Positions 1 through 11,857 of a DNA stretch of 64,000 nt are shown here, in pieces. The notes under the pieces are model-generated. The model saw only the letters and a program-made list of their open reading frames with translations. It was not told the origin of the DNA and did not search any database. Within the stretch, counting starts at the first letter, position 1. Each line of letters begins with the position of its first letter. The stretch covers positions 10,461,001 through 10,525,000 of the forward strand of contig OZ023192.1 of NCBI GenBank assembly GCA_963995505.1, in the 5' to 3' direction. This DNA is from Hypericum androsaemum (taxonomy: Eukaryota; Streptophyta; Magnoliopsida; Malpighiales; Hypericaceae). The translations under genes were made by a program, and so were the position numbers.

Positions 1-1068
1 GCTAGGAAATGAATTGACCATCGGGAAAGCCAACTCGGACTGTTGCGAGGATGGTGCGAAGCACCATCCGAGCTTGAGCACGCGCACGTGCGTGTGCACA
101 TGGCACATTAGATGCAGGTCACAATGGGCGCTTTGTGGCGCACTTGGCACGTGCGCAACGTCGCAAGGAGCTGAGGAGTCTTAAATTTTGGCAAATTCCG
201 GACGGGTCACGAAGGACTGGAATGTTCCAGAGAATTTCAGAAGGTCAAAAGGTTACGAACGAACCTGAAGGGCACACAGGCGAATCCAGAAGCTCCCAAA
301 ATACCGAAGAGACGCGAGTGTGCTGTCTGCCTGCCGAAGGGGTGCCTACGACCTCCGAAGAGCCACGACCAAATTGGCTGGAGAGGCACCTGAAGGACAG
401 CCTACCTAGTGGCCGAATGGACGCGCTTCCTCGGAATTGCTTCGTGCTCCTTCGGAAGTGCCTGCCTCCACTCCATCTAGCGCCTATAAATAGGCCCCTT
501 CCCCTCATTTGCAAATCACCCTACTACAACTTGCGTAAGCATTCGTTAGCAATTGTAGACTCTCTCTCCCTTTCTCAGAAAGTTTTGAATATCCAAGGTT
601 CGCCTGAAGCTTCGAGGGTCGTTGTGCTACGAACTTAGAAGAGCCACGAACAAATTGGCTGGAGAGGCACCTGAAGGGCAGCCTGCCTAGTGGCCGAACG
701 GACGCACTTCCTCGAAATTTCTTCGTGCCCCTTCGGAAGTGCCTGCCTCCACTCCATCCAGCGCCTATAAATAGCCCCCCCCCCCCCCCCCATTTGCAAA
801 TCACCCTACTACAACTTGCATAAGCATTCGTTAGCAATTGTAGGCTCTCTCTCCCTTTCTCAGAAAGTTCTGAATATCCAAGGTTCGCCTGAAGCTTCGA
901 GGGTCGTTGTGCTACGAACTCAGAAGCAACCTAGTCGTTGTATCTTGGGGACGATTGTCGCAGCCCGTAAGTACTGAATACGGGGTAATCTCGTCTTACG
1001 GAGAAAGAGTCCAACTCTTGCCTCGACTTAAAGATCCTAATTAAGTATACCACCTCCGACAAACAACA
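1..1068 (+). repeat. 5' LTR of the copia element, with internal tandem duplication
   Basis: Matches the 3' LTR at 5604-6360 but is about 300 bp longer. A segment of about 281 bp is present twice in tandem (360-640 and 641-925). Each copy carries its own TATA box (TATAAATA at 485-492 and 766-773). The second copy has a 17-C run just after the TATA box (775-791). The LTR end is placed at ACAAACAACA (1059-1068), where similarity to the 3' LTR stops. No tRNA-iMet-like primer site (TGGTATCAGAGC) is visible just after it. Confidence 0.85.
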
Positions 1069-1097
1069 ATCGTAAGACGAGATTCGTGTACTTGAAG

Positions 1098-4000
1098 ATG
1101 GCATCATCAAGCTCCGCACCAACAATAGTGCCAGCGGTTCCGAGAACTGTTCATGCCGAAAGGCCGACCAAGTTCAACAGTACCGAGTTCAAGAGGTGAC
1201 AACAAAAGATGCTATTCTACCTGACGACGCTCAACCTGGTCCGATTCTTGAAGGAAGTGGCTCCGAAGGTGGCAAAAAATGAGGTTGATCCACAGAAGAT
1301 CAACGCCCTCGATGCATAGAGTCACATCGACTTTTTATGTCGTAACTATGTCCTAAATGGCTTAGACGACGCTCTTTACAATGTCTATGCAGGTACTAAA
1401 ACTGTGAAAGAATTGTGGGACTCCCTGGAGAAGAAGTACAAAACGGAGGATGCCAGGATGAAGAAATTCATCATCGGAAGGTTCCTCGACTTCAAAATGG
1501 TAGACTCAAAGAAGGTCATAGACCAAGTCCAAGAGCTGCAGCTGATTATCCTACACGAGATTCAAGCTGAAGGCATGCAACTCAGCGAATTCTTTCAGGT
1601 GGCTACTCTAATCGAGAAGCTACCCCCTAAGCATAAGAGGAAGGATATAGGGCTAGAAGATCTGATCGTGAGACTAAGGATCGAGGAAGATAACCGAAAG
1701 TCCAAAGTCAAGACCAACAAGACCAACACTGAGGCTAAGGTACACCTCGCTGAGGGAGGTACCGACAAGAAGAGGAAGAAGCTCGAAAACAAGCAAAAGA
1801 AGCAAGAGACAAAGTGAAAGAAAGCTAAGAAGATCAAGAGCAATTGCTTCAACTGTGACAAACCCGGTCACATGGCAAAGGATTGTCGCCTGCTTAAAAG
1901 GGACGATCGAGAGAAGGCAAATCTGGCCGAAGACCTGTCTGAGCTAGACTTATCTGTCATGGTGTTTGAAGTCAATCTGCTGGACAACCAAAGAGAGTGG
2001 TTCATTAATACAGGGGTGACCCGACACATTTGCTCAGATAAGGAGATGTTCTCGACTTATATCCTGATCAACGGACGGAAGTTGTTTATAGAAAACTTTG
2101 CAACTTCTCCCGTAGTCGGACTAGGCCAGGTGGTGCTGAAGCTGACCTCCGAAAAAGAGCTGACCCTCAAGGATGTGCTGCATGTCCCAGACATTCGTAA
2201 GAATTTAGTATCCGGCTCACTGTTAAGCAAAGCTCTGATGAAGCTAGTATTTGAGGCTGATAGGTTTGTTCAGACCAAGGCTGGTGCCTTTGTAGGAAAG
2301 GGTTACCTTGAAAGGGGGCACTTTAAGATGAATATAATAACTGTGAAACGCGCCTTTGAAGGGCCTAATAAAGTTATCAATTCTTTTTACTTAGCTGAGT
2401 GTTCTAACTTATGGCATGATAGATTAGGACACGTAAATTTGAGCTCACTAAGGAACTTAGTAAGTTTAAATTTATTGCCTAAAATGGAGTTTGACCCAAA
2501 CAATAAATGTGAAGTATGTGTAGAGACAAAAATGACCAAATCACCTTTTCATTCAGTAGAAAGAAGTACTATACCTTTAGAGTTAATTCATACTGATATA
2601 TGTGATATGAAACACGTGCAAACTAGAGGTGGAAAAAAGTATTTCATCACATTTATTGACGATTGCACAAGGTACCGTTATGTACACCTCTTGAAAGGAA
2701 AAGACGAAGCTCAAGAAGCTTTCAAGAGTTATAAGAATGAGGTTGAAAATCAGCTTAGCACTAAAATCAAAATGATTCGAAGTGATAGAGGGGGAGAATA
2801 TGTAGCTCCATTTGAGGAATTCTGCCAACAACATGGCATTATTCATCAGACAACTACTCCATACTCACCTCAATCAAATGGCGTAGCTGAAAGCAAGAAT
2901 TGAACTCTTAAGGAGATGATGAATGCTATGTTGATTAGCTCGGGCTTACCACAGAACTTATGGGGGGAAGCTGTGCTCTCAGCTAATCACATTCTAAAAA
3001 AATTGCCACACAAGAAAAGGGACAAAACTCCATATGAATTATGGAAAGGAAGAAAGTCTTCCTACGGTTACCTTAAAGTGTGGGGGTGCCTAGCCAAGGT
3101 AGAAATACCTTCACCTAAAAGAGTGAGAATATGACCCAATATCGTTGACTGCATCTTTATCGGATATGCCCACAACAGTAGCGCATACCGATTTCTAGTG
3201 CACAAGTCTGAAAACCCTAAACTCAACGAGAGAATGGTATGGAATCAAAGAATGCAATATTCTTTGAGAATATCTTTCTTAAAAAGGAAACGAAAGAAAT
3301 AAGCTCAAACAAAAGAAGTTATAAAGCTACACAAGGCTCTGATCAAGGTACTAAGGAACCTAGACAGAGTAAGAGGACCAAAGCAGCCAAGTCATTTGGT
3401 CCAGATTTTCTAAATTACATGTTAGAAAATGAACCTGGGATAATCCAAGAGGCATTATCTAGTCTGGATGCTCCTCTCTGGAAAAAAACTATCAATAGTG
3501 AGATAGAATCTATCATGCAAAACCACATGTAGGAAATCGTGGATATCCCACCAGGTTGTAAACCTTTAGGTTGCAAGTGGATTCTTAAAAGGAAATACAA
3601 AGCTGATGGATCAACCGACAAGTACAAAGCTCGGTTGGTAGCTAAAGGGTTCAAACAGAAGGAAGGATATAATTTCTTTGACACGTATTCATCGGTCATA
3701 AGAATCACATCTATTAGAGTGCTCATAGCTGTCGCAGCACTCTATAACCTCGAGATACATCAGATGGATGTAAAAATAGCTTTCCTAAATGGAGAACTGG
3801 AAGAGGAAATATATATGGAATAACCTGAAGGGTTTGTTGCCTCCGGACAAGAACATAAAGTCTGCAAGCTGGTCAAGTCACTGTACGGGTTGAAATAGGT
3901 GCCGAAACAATGGCATGAGAAATTTAACAAAACAATGATGTCAAATGGCTTTAAGATCAATGAGTGTGATAAATCTGTATACATTAAAGGCACACCTGAT

Positions 4001-4972
4001 GCTTACGTGATTGTATGCATGTATGTCGACGACATGCTAATCATGGAAATCAGTAATGATCTTATCGTAAAATCTAAGAACATGTTAAGGAACAACTTTG
4101 ACATGAAAGATATGGGTCTAGCTGACGTTATTCTAGGGATTAAAATCTCTAGGACGACTGAAAGAATTATCTTGTCACAATCTCATTACGTTGAGAATGT
4201 TCTCAAGAAGTTCGATACTTTTGACAAACCTTTGGCTAAGACTCCGGTAGACCTCGGTCTACACTTAGCTAAAAATAGAGGGGACCTAGTATCTCAACTA
4301 TAGTATGCAAGAATCATTGGGAGTCTAATGTACTTGAAAAATTGTACACGCCCTGATATTGCATACTCAGTTAGCAAGCTTAGTAGATTCACGAGCAATC
4401 CAGGATCAGACCACTGGCTAGCTCTGGAAAGGGTTCTAAAGTATCTAAAATATACCATGAATCATGGCATACTTTATACTAGGTATCCAGCTGTATTGGA
4501 AGGATACAGGGATGCGAACTGGATATCGGACACTAAAGACTCCAAATCCACTAGTGGTTATGTATTCACCATAGGTGGAGGAGCAATATCCTAGAAATCT
4601 TCTAAACAAACGTGCATAGCTCGATCCACCATGGAGTTGGAGATTATAGCACTAGACAAAGCTGGGGAAGAAGCTTAATGGCTCAGAAACTTCCTAGAGG
4701 ATATTCCGTATTGGAACAAGCCTATGCCCCTTGTATTGATACATTGTGATAGCATGTCTGCAATCGGGAGAGCACAAAGTACAATGTACAACAGTAAGTC
4801 TCGACACATCCGTAGGAGATATAACACCATTAGGCAATTGATCTCTGGTGGTATAATTACCATTGATTATGTGAAGTCCAAGGACAACATAGCTAATCCT
4901 TTGATGAAAGGAATCAACAGAGATCAAATGTATAACACAGTAAGGGAAATGGGGTTAAAACTCACACATTAA
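1098..4972 (+). pseudogene. copia gag-pol remnant
   Basis: The reading frame opens at ATG 1098 and runs to 4972 with many breaks. In order: UBN2-type gag; zinc knuckle CFNCDKPGHMAKDC (1845-1886); a protease region (about 1990-2240) in which the catalytic DS/TG motif is degenerate (NTGVTRH); GAG-pre-integrase (LWHDRLGHVN, about 2410); integrase core (HTDICD, FITFIDDCTRY, TPYSPQSNGVAE); reverse transcriptase (QMDVKIAFLNGELEEEIYME, then YVDD near 4022); and RNase H up to SKDNIANPLMKG. In-frame stops occur at 1197, 1317, 1815, 2901, 3132, 3530, 3821 and 3896 and at several later points. The frame shifts near 3230. The loss is complete, so this is a fossil. Assignment to copia is secure; the clade was not determined. 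Confidence 0.92.
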
Positions 4973-5603
4973 AGAACGTTCATAGCGGTAACTCAACCAT
5001 GATGAGTGGAGATCCCACAAACTTGATTCAATGAGACAACTAAGTTATGGATGGTTCAGATAATTACTTAGAACCCTTCTCATTCTGAGAAGCTGCCCAA
5101 GTACGAACCTGCAGAGGTGTGGTAAGGTCAAGCGTCTACGCTTTTAATTATTCCTATACCAGAAAAAGGTGGAGTATGGCAGGATACTCCTAATGGGAGA
5201 TCACCTATATAAGTGTGAAGTGAGGCCGCTTCAAATGGAAAAATACTTATGAATCCAAGATAATGTCCATGACTGAAACCGAAACAACGTGAGAACCAAA
5301 AGATATTAGAGATATCATTGTGTAAATGTTATTGTCTTGGTTTACATAAAAAAGCTGACCAGTTCAAGACATCGCGTTCACTGAGCAGCAAGTAAATCCG
5401 ATAGCATTTTACTAGGGAAGGTTCAAAGCCGTAAGCTAACTTTCTCGATGCAATGATATTTTTTCAGAACTTTTGGGTTTTTGAATACTAGTTAAAGCAA
5501 ATAGCCCAAAGTGGAGGCCCATAGTGGAAAGCCCAAGTTGAAAATGGCATTACCACATTGGAAAGTGCAACAAAGATTTCCTAGTTTATAAGGAGAAGCT
5601 CCT
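4973..5603 (+). other. copia 3' untranslated internal region
   Basis: Non-coding stretch between the end of RNase H and the 3' LTR, closed by a purine-rich tract at 5590-5600. No other structure seen. Confidence 0.6.
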
Positions 5604-6360
5604 TGTTAGCTAGGAAATGAATTGACCATCGGAAAAGCCAACTCGGACCGTTGCGAGGATAATCTGAGTACGAGCATGAGCACGCGCACGTGCACGCGCA
5701 TGCATATGCACATTGACGCAGGTCGCGATGGGCACTTTGTGGTGCACTTGCCACTTTGCACGTGCGCAATGTCGCGAAGAGCTGAGGAGCCTTAAATTTT
5801 GGCAAATTTCGGACAGATCACGAAGGACTGGAATGTCCCGGAGACTTCTAGAAGGTCGAAGGGTTACGAACAAACCTGAAGGGTGCACAGGCAAATCCAG
5901 AAGCTCCTAAAACACTGAAGGGACGCGAGTGTGCTGTCTGCCTGCCGAAAGGGTGCCTACGACCTCCGAAGAGCCACGAACGAATTGGCTAGAGAGGCAT
6001 CTGAAGGACAGCCTGCCTGGTGGCCGAACGGACATGCTTCCTCGAAATTACTTCGTGCCCCTTCGGAAGTGCCTACCTCCACTCCATCCAGCGCCTATAA
6101 ATAGGCCCCTCCCCCTCATTTGCAAATTATCCCACTACAACTTTCATAAGCGTTCGTTAGCAATTGTAGGCTCTCTATCCCTCTCTTAGAATGTTCTGAA
6201 TATCCAAGGTTCGTCTGAAGCTTCGAGGGTCGTTATGCTACGAACTCGGAAGTAGCCTAGTCGTTGTATCTTGGGGACGATTGCCGCAGCCCGTAAACAC
6301 TGAATACGGGGCAATCGACTTAAAGATCATAATCAAGTACACCACCTCTGACAAACAACA
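5604..6360 (+). repeat. 3' LTR of the copia element
   Basis: Starts TGTTAGCTAGG after a purine-rich stretch (AAGGAGAAGCT at 5590-5600) and ends ACAAACAACA, giving 757 bp. It holds a single TATAAATA (6096-6103), unlike the duplicated 5' copy. A 34-bp stretch near 5667-5702 is strictly alternating purine-pyrimidine. Confidence 0.85.
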
Positions 6361-6757
6361 AATTAGGCAAGGCTCTTCAAAATAAAGTGGTAGATACATT
6401 TCTCGCCTTTCCATATCCAAAAGAATCTCCTCATTCCACCCTATGAGTCTAAAATAACGACCAATCTACCACAGAAGGACATTGTCATCCAAAGACAAGC
6501 CGAAGTGCACCAAGGATAATCTAACAAAGCGATCTATCGTCATCAGTTTGACCAAGTTTGACTGTCATCTGACTCGATGGAGGGGAGGCCATCGACAATT
6601 TCTTTCCAACTCAAAATTGGAAGTGATCGCTTTGAGACAACACTAACCACCAGTCACTTTGAGACCACATCGGTCATCGGTCACTCGGTCACTTTGAGAC
6701 CACACCGGGTACTTTGAAATATGTTGACAATCCTGAGATTATTTTTGTACCTCAACA
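6361..6757 (-). repeat. partial 3' LTR (minus-strand element), split by the copia insertion
   Basis: Aligns with 10940-11145 of the intact LTR: both contain AATTAGGCAAGGCTCTT, the CTCGCCTTTCCATA block and the end ACCTCAACA. It is longer than the matching part of the intact copy because of an extra stretch around 6540-6690 with repeated CACTTTGAGAC motifs. Confidence 0.8.
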
Positions 6758-6758
6758 A

Positions 6759-6792
<34 letters not shown>

Positions 6793-7213
6793 CGCACGTT
6801 AATGCTTTGGTACGACCAGGCGAGAAGCATTGATGTGGTCCTTCATCTCCGGTTGGCATCTTTCAGCTAACTCAGAATGAAGATGAGCAACTCGAAGAGG
6901 TCTAGGCCATCTACCCGGCCGACTTATATGGTGATAAGATGGAAACCTCTGATCACCTTGTCACCTTTCTTATTGCTTCATTCCCCATAAGTAAGGGGGA
7001 ATACTTGCCCCCTGAGTGTGGCACTAATCATTCGTTGGGTTGAAAGTATGTTTTGCTTGACTGAACTCGCACCCCAGGTAAACCTGCCATTACGTTGCTT
7101 CAGACCACCCTTATTGGTATTATGGTCCCATTGTAGAAGACCGCCTCTATAGTTATGATCATGCCGATCCGGCCGACCTCCTCCTTCTCCTTATCAAGGT
7201 CCCTTACAAATAA

Positions 7214-9346
7214 TTAGAGAAGCACGTTCATCACCGCTGCGTTGTCTATTAAGACTGTTCTGATCAACTTCACAAAAATGTAAACCGTGGTGTGGAGAGA
7301 CTTGAGATGTTTGCCCATCATCTGCGTAGGTGTCATAATGATGACGTTGCCAATGAAGTTCTCCACCAAAGGTATGGCCAAGGGCTTCTCTACCACCTGA
7401 AGATCATTGAGGTCCTCTTTGACCACATTACCCCTAAAGCAGTTTGGTTGATTGAGTTTAGTCCCGGTGTTTCTTAGTGCCATGTTGATTGCTAGCTTGC
7501 TTGGGAAGTTCCTAAACTTGACGCACCCTATGTTAAGGTCGACCGAGTCCTCTTTGCTCTTCGGTAAATCCCATCTTGCAAAGGGTAATCCTTTTTTGGG
7601 CAGATCTTGCTCCTCACCTTAGGTACCTACTTGAGGATCAACTTCCTGCATAGGTCATCGGGTGCCTTAGGTCAAACCTCCCTAGTGTGTTTAAGGTCCT
7701 TTCCGTTCTTTAACTTATCAACTTTGACCTCCTTGGCCCAGCCTCGGGTTGAGGCCGATTAGTGTTCAATGCGTGGGTAAGCTAGGAGTACCTTTTGTTT
7801 CTCTAGCTGGACCCTTTGCTTCACGAGTTGCCTTTCGAGGTCCTTGATGACTTGCTTTCATTTCGAAACCTTCTTCTCAAGATGACGTCTCTGGGTCTTA
7901 GTCAAGATGTCTCGCATTGGTAGATCAAGGGTGACCCTCTTATTTCCTAGCCGGTTAAAGGTATAAGAGGGTTGGACCCGTCTTGAAGATCCACCTTGAT
8001 ACGGGGATGGCGGTGGCTCCCTGCCTCATTGGCTTCCCTTGGACTGTAGAACTTCTGAGTCTTTAGAATACCACTATCGGGTGGTCGTCCTTGCCCCCCG
8101 AGTCTTTGCCTTTGGGTCTTGGGGTCAACCTTTACTTTCTTAGGATTCAATCGTCCTTGTCCCCCGAGTTTTGCCCCTCGGGTTTTGGGGTTTGCCTTCC
8201 CTTGTTTAAGACAATCAACTTCCCTTGAACGAGTGGGATTTTGAGCCTTTGGCACGCTATTATCGGACGGCCTTCCTTGCCCCCCGAGTTTTGCCCCCCG
8301 GGCCTTAGGATTGGCCTTCCCTTACTTAGGGCTTCTCATTTGGCTTCGGTCAAAACTAACCATAGCAATATGAGCAATACGGTGAGGATCCATCGACGAC
8401 TGATCTTCCAAGAATTGACGCAGGATAAAACCCTCTGATTGAGGAAATAAGGGTTGCCCTTCCATCCCTTATCTTCGGGTGGATCTGAATGATAGCTGAG
8501 GGTTGACGGCATCCTCATCGAACTCTCTTTGTTGGTTAATGTCGTCCTTATCGAGCTCTTCTTGCCAGTTGACATCATTCTCATCAAGTTCTCCTTGCCA
8601 GTTGACGTCGTCCTCATCAAGCTTCATAGTCAGAACATGAGTAACATCATGAACCGTTGGGTAGTCGGTAGCCATCACAGTAACCTCTTGGATCTCTTCG
8701 CTCGTAAAGGATTCTCGTAACCCCGGGTCATTAGAAGCCTCAATCAATAGGTGTCGGCTGAGTAAATTTGTGAAGTTCACAGTCTCGGCATCACGGTAAG
8801 GTAAAGACCATACCGGTTGTCTCGAAGTAAGTTGAGTGAGGGACGATGGCCCTGTGTGTGCCTCACTGAGATCGGGATCGGGCGATGTTTTCCAAAGTGC
8901 TTCATCCAAGTAGTATTGAACTCTTTGGGGTTAATTGGAGAGTTTGTGATAGGACTCATTGCTTCACATCCGAATTTTATTGGTACGTCTCATCATCTCC
9001 TTGAGACTTTGTCAACTCGCTTCTTTATCACGATGTATCTCGTCAAGTAGAGTGGTGATAACCTCAAGCGTCCCAGCTATGGCGGGGAGTATATCTGTTG
9101 GCGTCTTGAGGGAGGCCGTGTTGGTAATATTTCTTCCAACACCCATCTAGGTAGTAGGAAGGACCGGCTCTTTGTTGCGAGCCAAGTTGGTGGAGTTCTT
9201 TCCAACATTTTATTGAGAAGATGGTGGTGGTGGTGCTTCCTTGCCAGAAGCCACGTCGGATGAATTCTTCCCAACGAGTTGCTGAGAAGAGGGTAGTGCC
9301 GCCTCCTTGGGATTAGAGTTGGCTTGAGCAGTATGATTCTTGGTCA
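7214..9346 (-). pseudogene. gag-protease remnant of the gypsy-like element
   Basis: A minus-strand frame opens at ATG 9346 (MTKNHTAQANSNPK) and holds imperfect repeats of VGKNS. Further on are an acidic repeat (about 8500-8640, units like ELDENDVNWQE) and a basic repeat (about 8080-8290, GGQGR with PKT). Next comes ILTKTQRRHLEKK (about 7860-7915), a motif I associate with plant gypsy gag-pol just before the protease. The segment at 7214-7330 (VLIDNAAVMNVL) resembles the VLVDxGAAVN signature of retropepsins, but the active-site glycine is lost. Several stops and frameshifts interrupt it. No polymerase follows before the LTR. Confidence 0.6.
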
Positions 9347-9415
9347 TCTTGATCGAACAAAACTAGACCGCCTTCTCAGACACCCTCCTTAGTCCCACTA
9401 GGCGTGCCAAAAATA

Positions 9416-11145
9416 TGTTGCAGAGAAAGTGGGTACAAGAACGTCAAGACTACCCGAGACGGATCCAGAGTGGTCGTCCCAAGGTCGGCCTAACAGAGAG
9501 GGTGGAAAAAGAGCTAGACTAGGGCTAAGCTACGATAAAGAGTAAAGAGCAATAGGTTTGTTTGTTGTGTTGGTGATGTCCTTCTCTGTCACCCGAGCCT
9601 CCTTTATATAGTGCATCCTGACCTAGCTCCATCCTTCCCGTGCAAGAAATCACATACCGAATGAATATTTTGTTTCCAAATCAACCCGGCTTAGATTAGG
9701 AAAATCTAAACCGTCTTCATCAAATGAATAGATCCTGTCTTCAAATAGGAACATCCCGATCGTGCCGACAAAGTAACTATGACCCAAGATCTTGCCTGGA
9801 TCATGAAAATTCCAGCTCAACTTAGAAAAATATAAGCCAATTTGATCCTCCCGAACCTTCTATGCAAAACTCATCTCAAGCCCTTCATCGCCCAAATAAC
9901 TTACCACGCTTAGGCCCAAAACAAACCCCAAAATGGGCCCAAGCATCCCGCCTATATAGACCAAAATGAGCTTCCCGACCGGGTCCTCTCACGTCGAGGT
10001 CCAAAATGGACCCTTGCCTTCTGCATAGGCCTCCCGCTTGGGCCCCTAAGACGGAAGCCCCATCTCGCCTATAAGCCTAAAGCAGGCCGAGCCTACCGCC
10101 TTAAAGTCCAATGCGGACTTAGACGACGGGCTGAGCGATCCAAACCAAACCCAAGTGCGTCCCGCCTTTAGGCCCGACATAAGACCTCGCCTGCGAGGGC
10201 CGAATGGGCCTCACGCCTGGACTCTCAAAGTTGAATTGGCCTCCCACTTTCGTCAATAAGGTGGTATATTGCCCCGCCAAGTCCAAGCCATTCGAACGGC
10301 CCCACGGGCCACGCACCATCGAGCTCGGGTTGTCCCATGCGAACCCGAAGATAAGTCACTAACAACTCGAAGTACCAATTTTATACTTCAACAAGTCCAA
10401 AATCACCTTCCCGCCTATAAGCACGGAATCGCCTTCCCGTCTATAAAGTTCAAGTTGGCTTCCCGCATATAAGGACCAAGTGGACTTTCTGGTTTGATCT
10501 TTATTTTTGACCTGCTTCCGCTCTGAATCTGAAGACATCACTAACTACAAAGTCATAGATTTATGTCTCGGCTTCGCATAACTACTTGAATTATCTCAAT
10601 CCGAGCTCCGGATAGAAAGTTATGAGTATTTTATCGAGGAGCATCACCTAGGCGGTCGGGAAGCGGACCAAACCGGCCGCTTTGGTCCTAGAAGCGGGAA
10701 GCAAACCAAACCAGTTCGAAGTGGACTGATCTTGAAGTAGACTTTTGGCCACATTCCGCTTCGAATAGGAAAGAGTTGTACACTACAAAGTTGTAGATCT
10801 TTATCTTGTCTTTCCATAGCCGAAAGAATCAGCTCAATCTGATGTCTGAGTCAAAATCAACCACTGATCTACCAAGGTCCGTCAGAACTTAAAGGGCAAG
10901 CTAACACCGGGACTTGACACTTTGTTTAGACCCACTTCTGATCCGAATTAGGCAAGGCTCTTGAAAACAAAGTTGCAGATACATGTCTCGCCTTTCCATA
11001 GCTGCAAGAATTTCCTCATTCTAACTTACGAGTCCAAAGTAACGGCCAATTTATCATGGAAGGACATTGTCACCCGGTTACTTTGAGACCACACCGGATA
11101 CCTCAAAATATGTTCACAATGCTGAAATTTTTTTTTACCTCAACA
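9416..11145 (-). repeat. 5' LTR (minus-strand gypsy-like element), 1.73 kb
   Basis: Bounded by TGTTGCAGAG (9416) and ACCTCAACA (11145) on the plus strand, so the minus strand starts TGTTGAGGT. A minus-strand TATA box (TATATAAA) lies at about 9603-9610. Around 10409-10478 a short motif, CTTCCCG(C/T)(C/A)TATAA, recurs several times. Confidence 0.78.
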
Positions 11146-11857
11146 ATACCCAAAAGGTTGCGCGTCGAAAGAGAAAAAAAAATAAAGGAATAAAATGAGC
11201 ATGTCTCCAATGCGCAGACCATCGGTTGTGGTGGGGACAAAATAAAATGTATCAAGTCATACCCCAAATCTTGTTCCACGGCCTTTTTTTTTGTTCTACA
11301 CATTTTTTGTCAGACTTTATTACGATATTCAACTTACCTAATTAATTTTTGTGTTTCCTTGTGCATCATACATCCATCCTTTTTTAAATGTCTCATTCTA
11401 TTTTATTATATTCATCATATAATGTTTTTTCAAACAATTTTAATACTAGATGTAGCACAATCAAAATAAATATCAGTATTACCGGATAATGGATAACACA
11501 TTCAAAATAAATTGTCTAGTTTACTGTCCGTCTTATCCTATTGTTCTAAGCTTGTCCATGATATGTACCAAACACATCTTTCGAGTACAAGTTAGATAAA
11601 ACAATAACAATTATAGTCATAAACACTATAACATATTCCAATACTACAAGACAAAGTTGTGTCTGCCAAATCAGGAAACTATTGATTGCATTGTTAGTAA
11701 CAATCATAGTAACACTAAACATACACGTTGTGCTAGGAGATTAAAAGAGTCTCGCGACATTTTACGAGAAACAAATTTCAGTTGCATATTCTCTCCAACA
11801 CGAAAATTCTTGGACACAGCATAAAACTCAAAGATCTGAAGCCGTAGAAACCAATTA
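11146..11857. other. intergenic, 3' flank of the small secreted-protein gene
   Basis: AT-rich sequence with no coding or repeat structure that I recognise. It should include the 3' UTR of the minus-strand gene ending at 11858. Confidence 0.5.

Larger units (their letters stand above)
1..6360 (+). mobile_element. Ty1/copia LTR retrotransposon, degenerate, nested in a gypsy-like LTR
   Basis: A near-complete copia element in plus orientation. Its 5' LTR begins a few bases before the window, because position 1 corresponds to 5609 in the 3' LTR. The order gag, zinc knuckle, integrase, reverse transcriptase, RNase H is copia-type. The 3' LTR ends at 6360 and is followed by AATTA (6361-6365). The uninterrupted second LTR of the host element contains CCGAATTAGGC near 10940, so AATTA is the expected 5-bp target duplication; its left copy lies outside the window. 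The element therefore inserted into the left LTR of the minus-strand element that ends at 11145. Coding is broken by many stops, so it cannot make its own proteins. Confidence 0.93.
6361..11145 (-). mobile_element. Ty3/gypsy-like non-autonomous LTR element (gag-protease only)
   Basis: Read on the minus strand. The 5' LTR is 9416-11145. Next to it lies a leader whose minus strand reads TTTTTGGCACGCCTAGTGGG, the place of a primer site. The internal region is 6758-9415 (2.66 kb). A G-rich polypurine tract follows (31 C on the plus strand, 6761-6791), then the other LTR ending TTGAGGT...at 6757. Only the right part (6361-6757) of that LTR lies in the window, because the copia element is inserted in it. 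The internal region has gag and protease remnants and no reverse transcriptase, RNase H or integrase. Its layout matches the element at 46035-49759. Confidence 0.82.
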
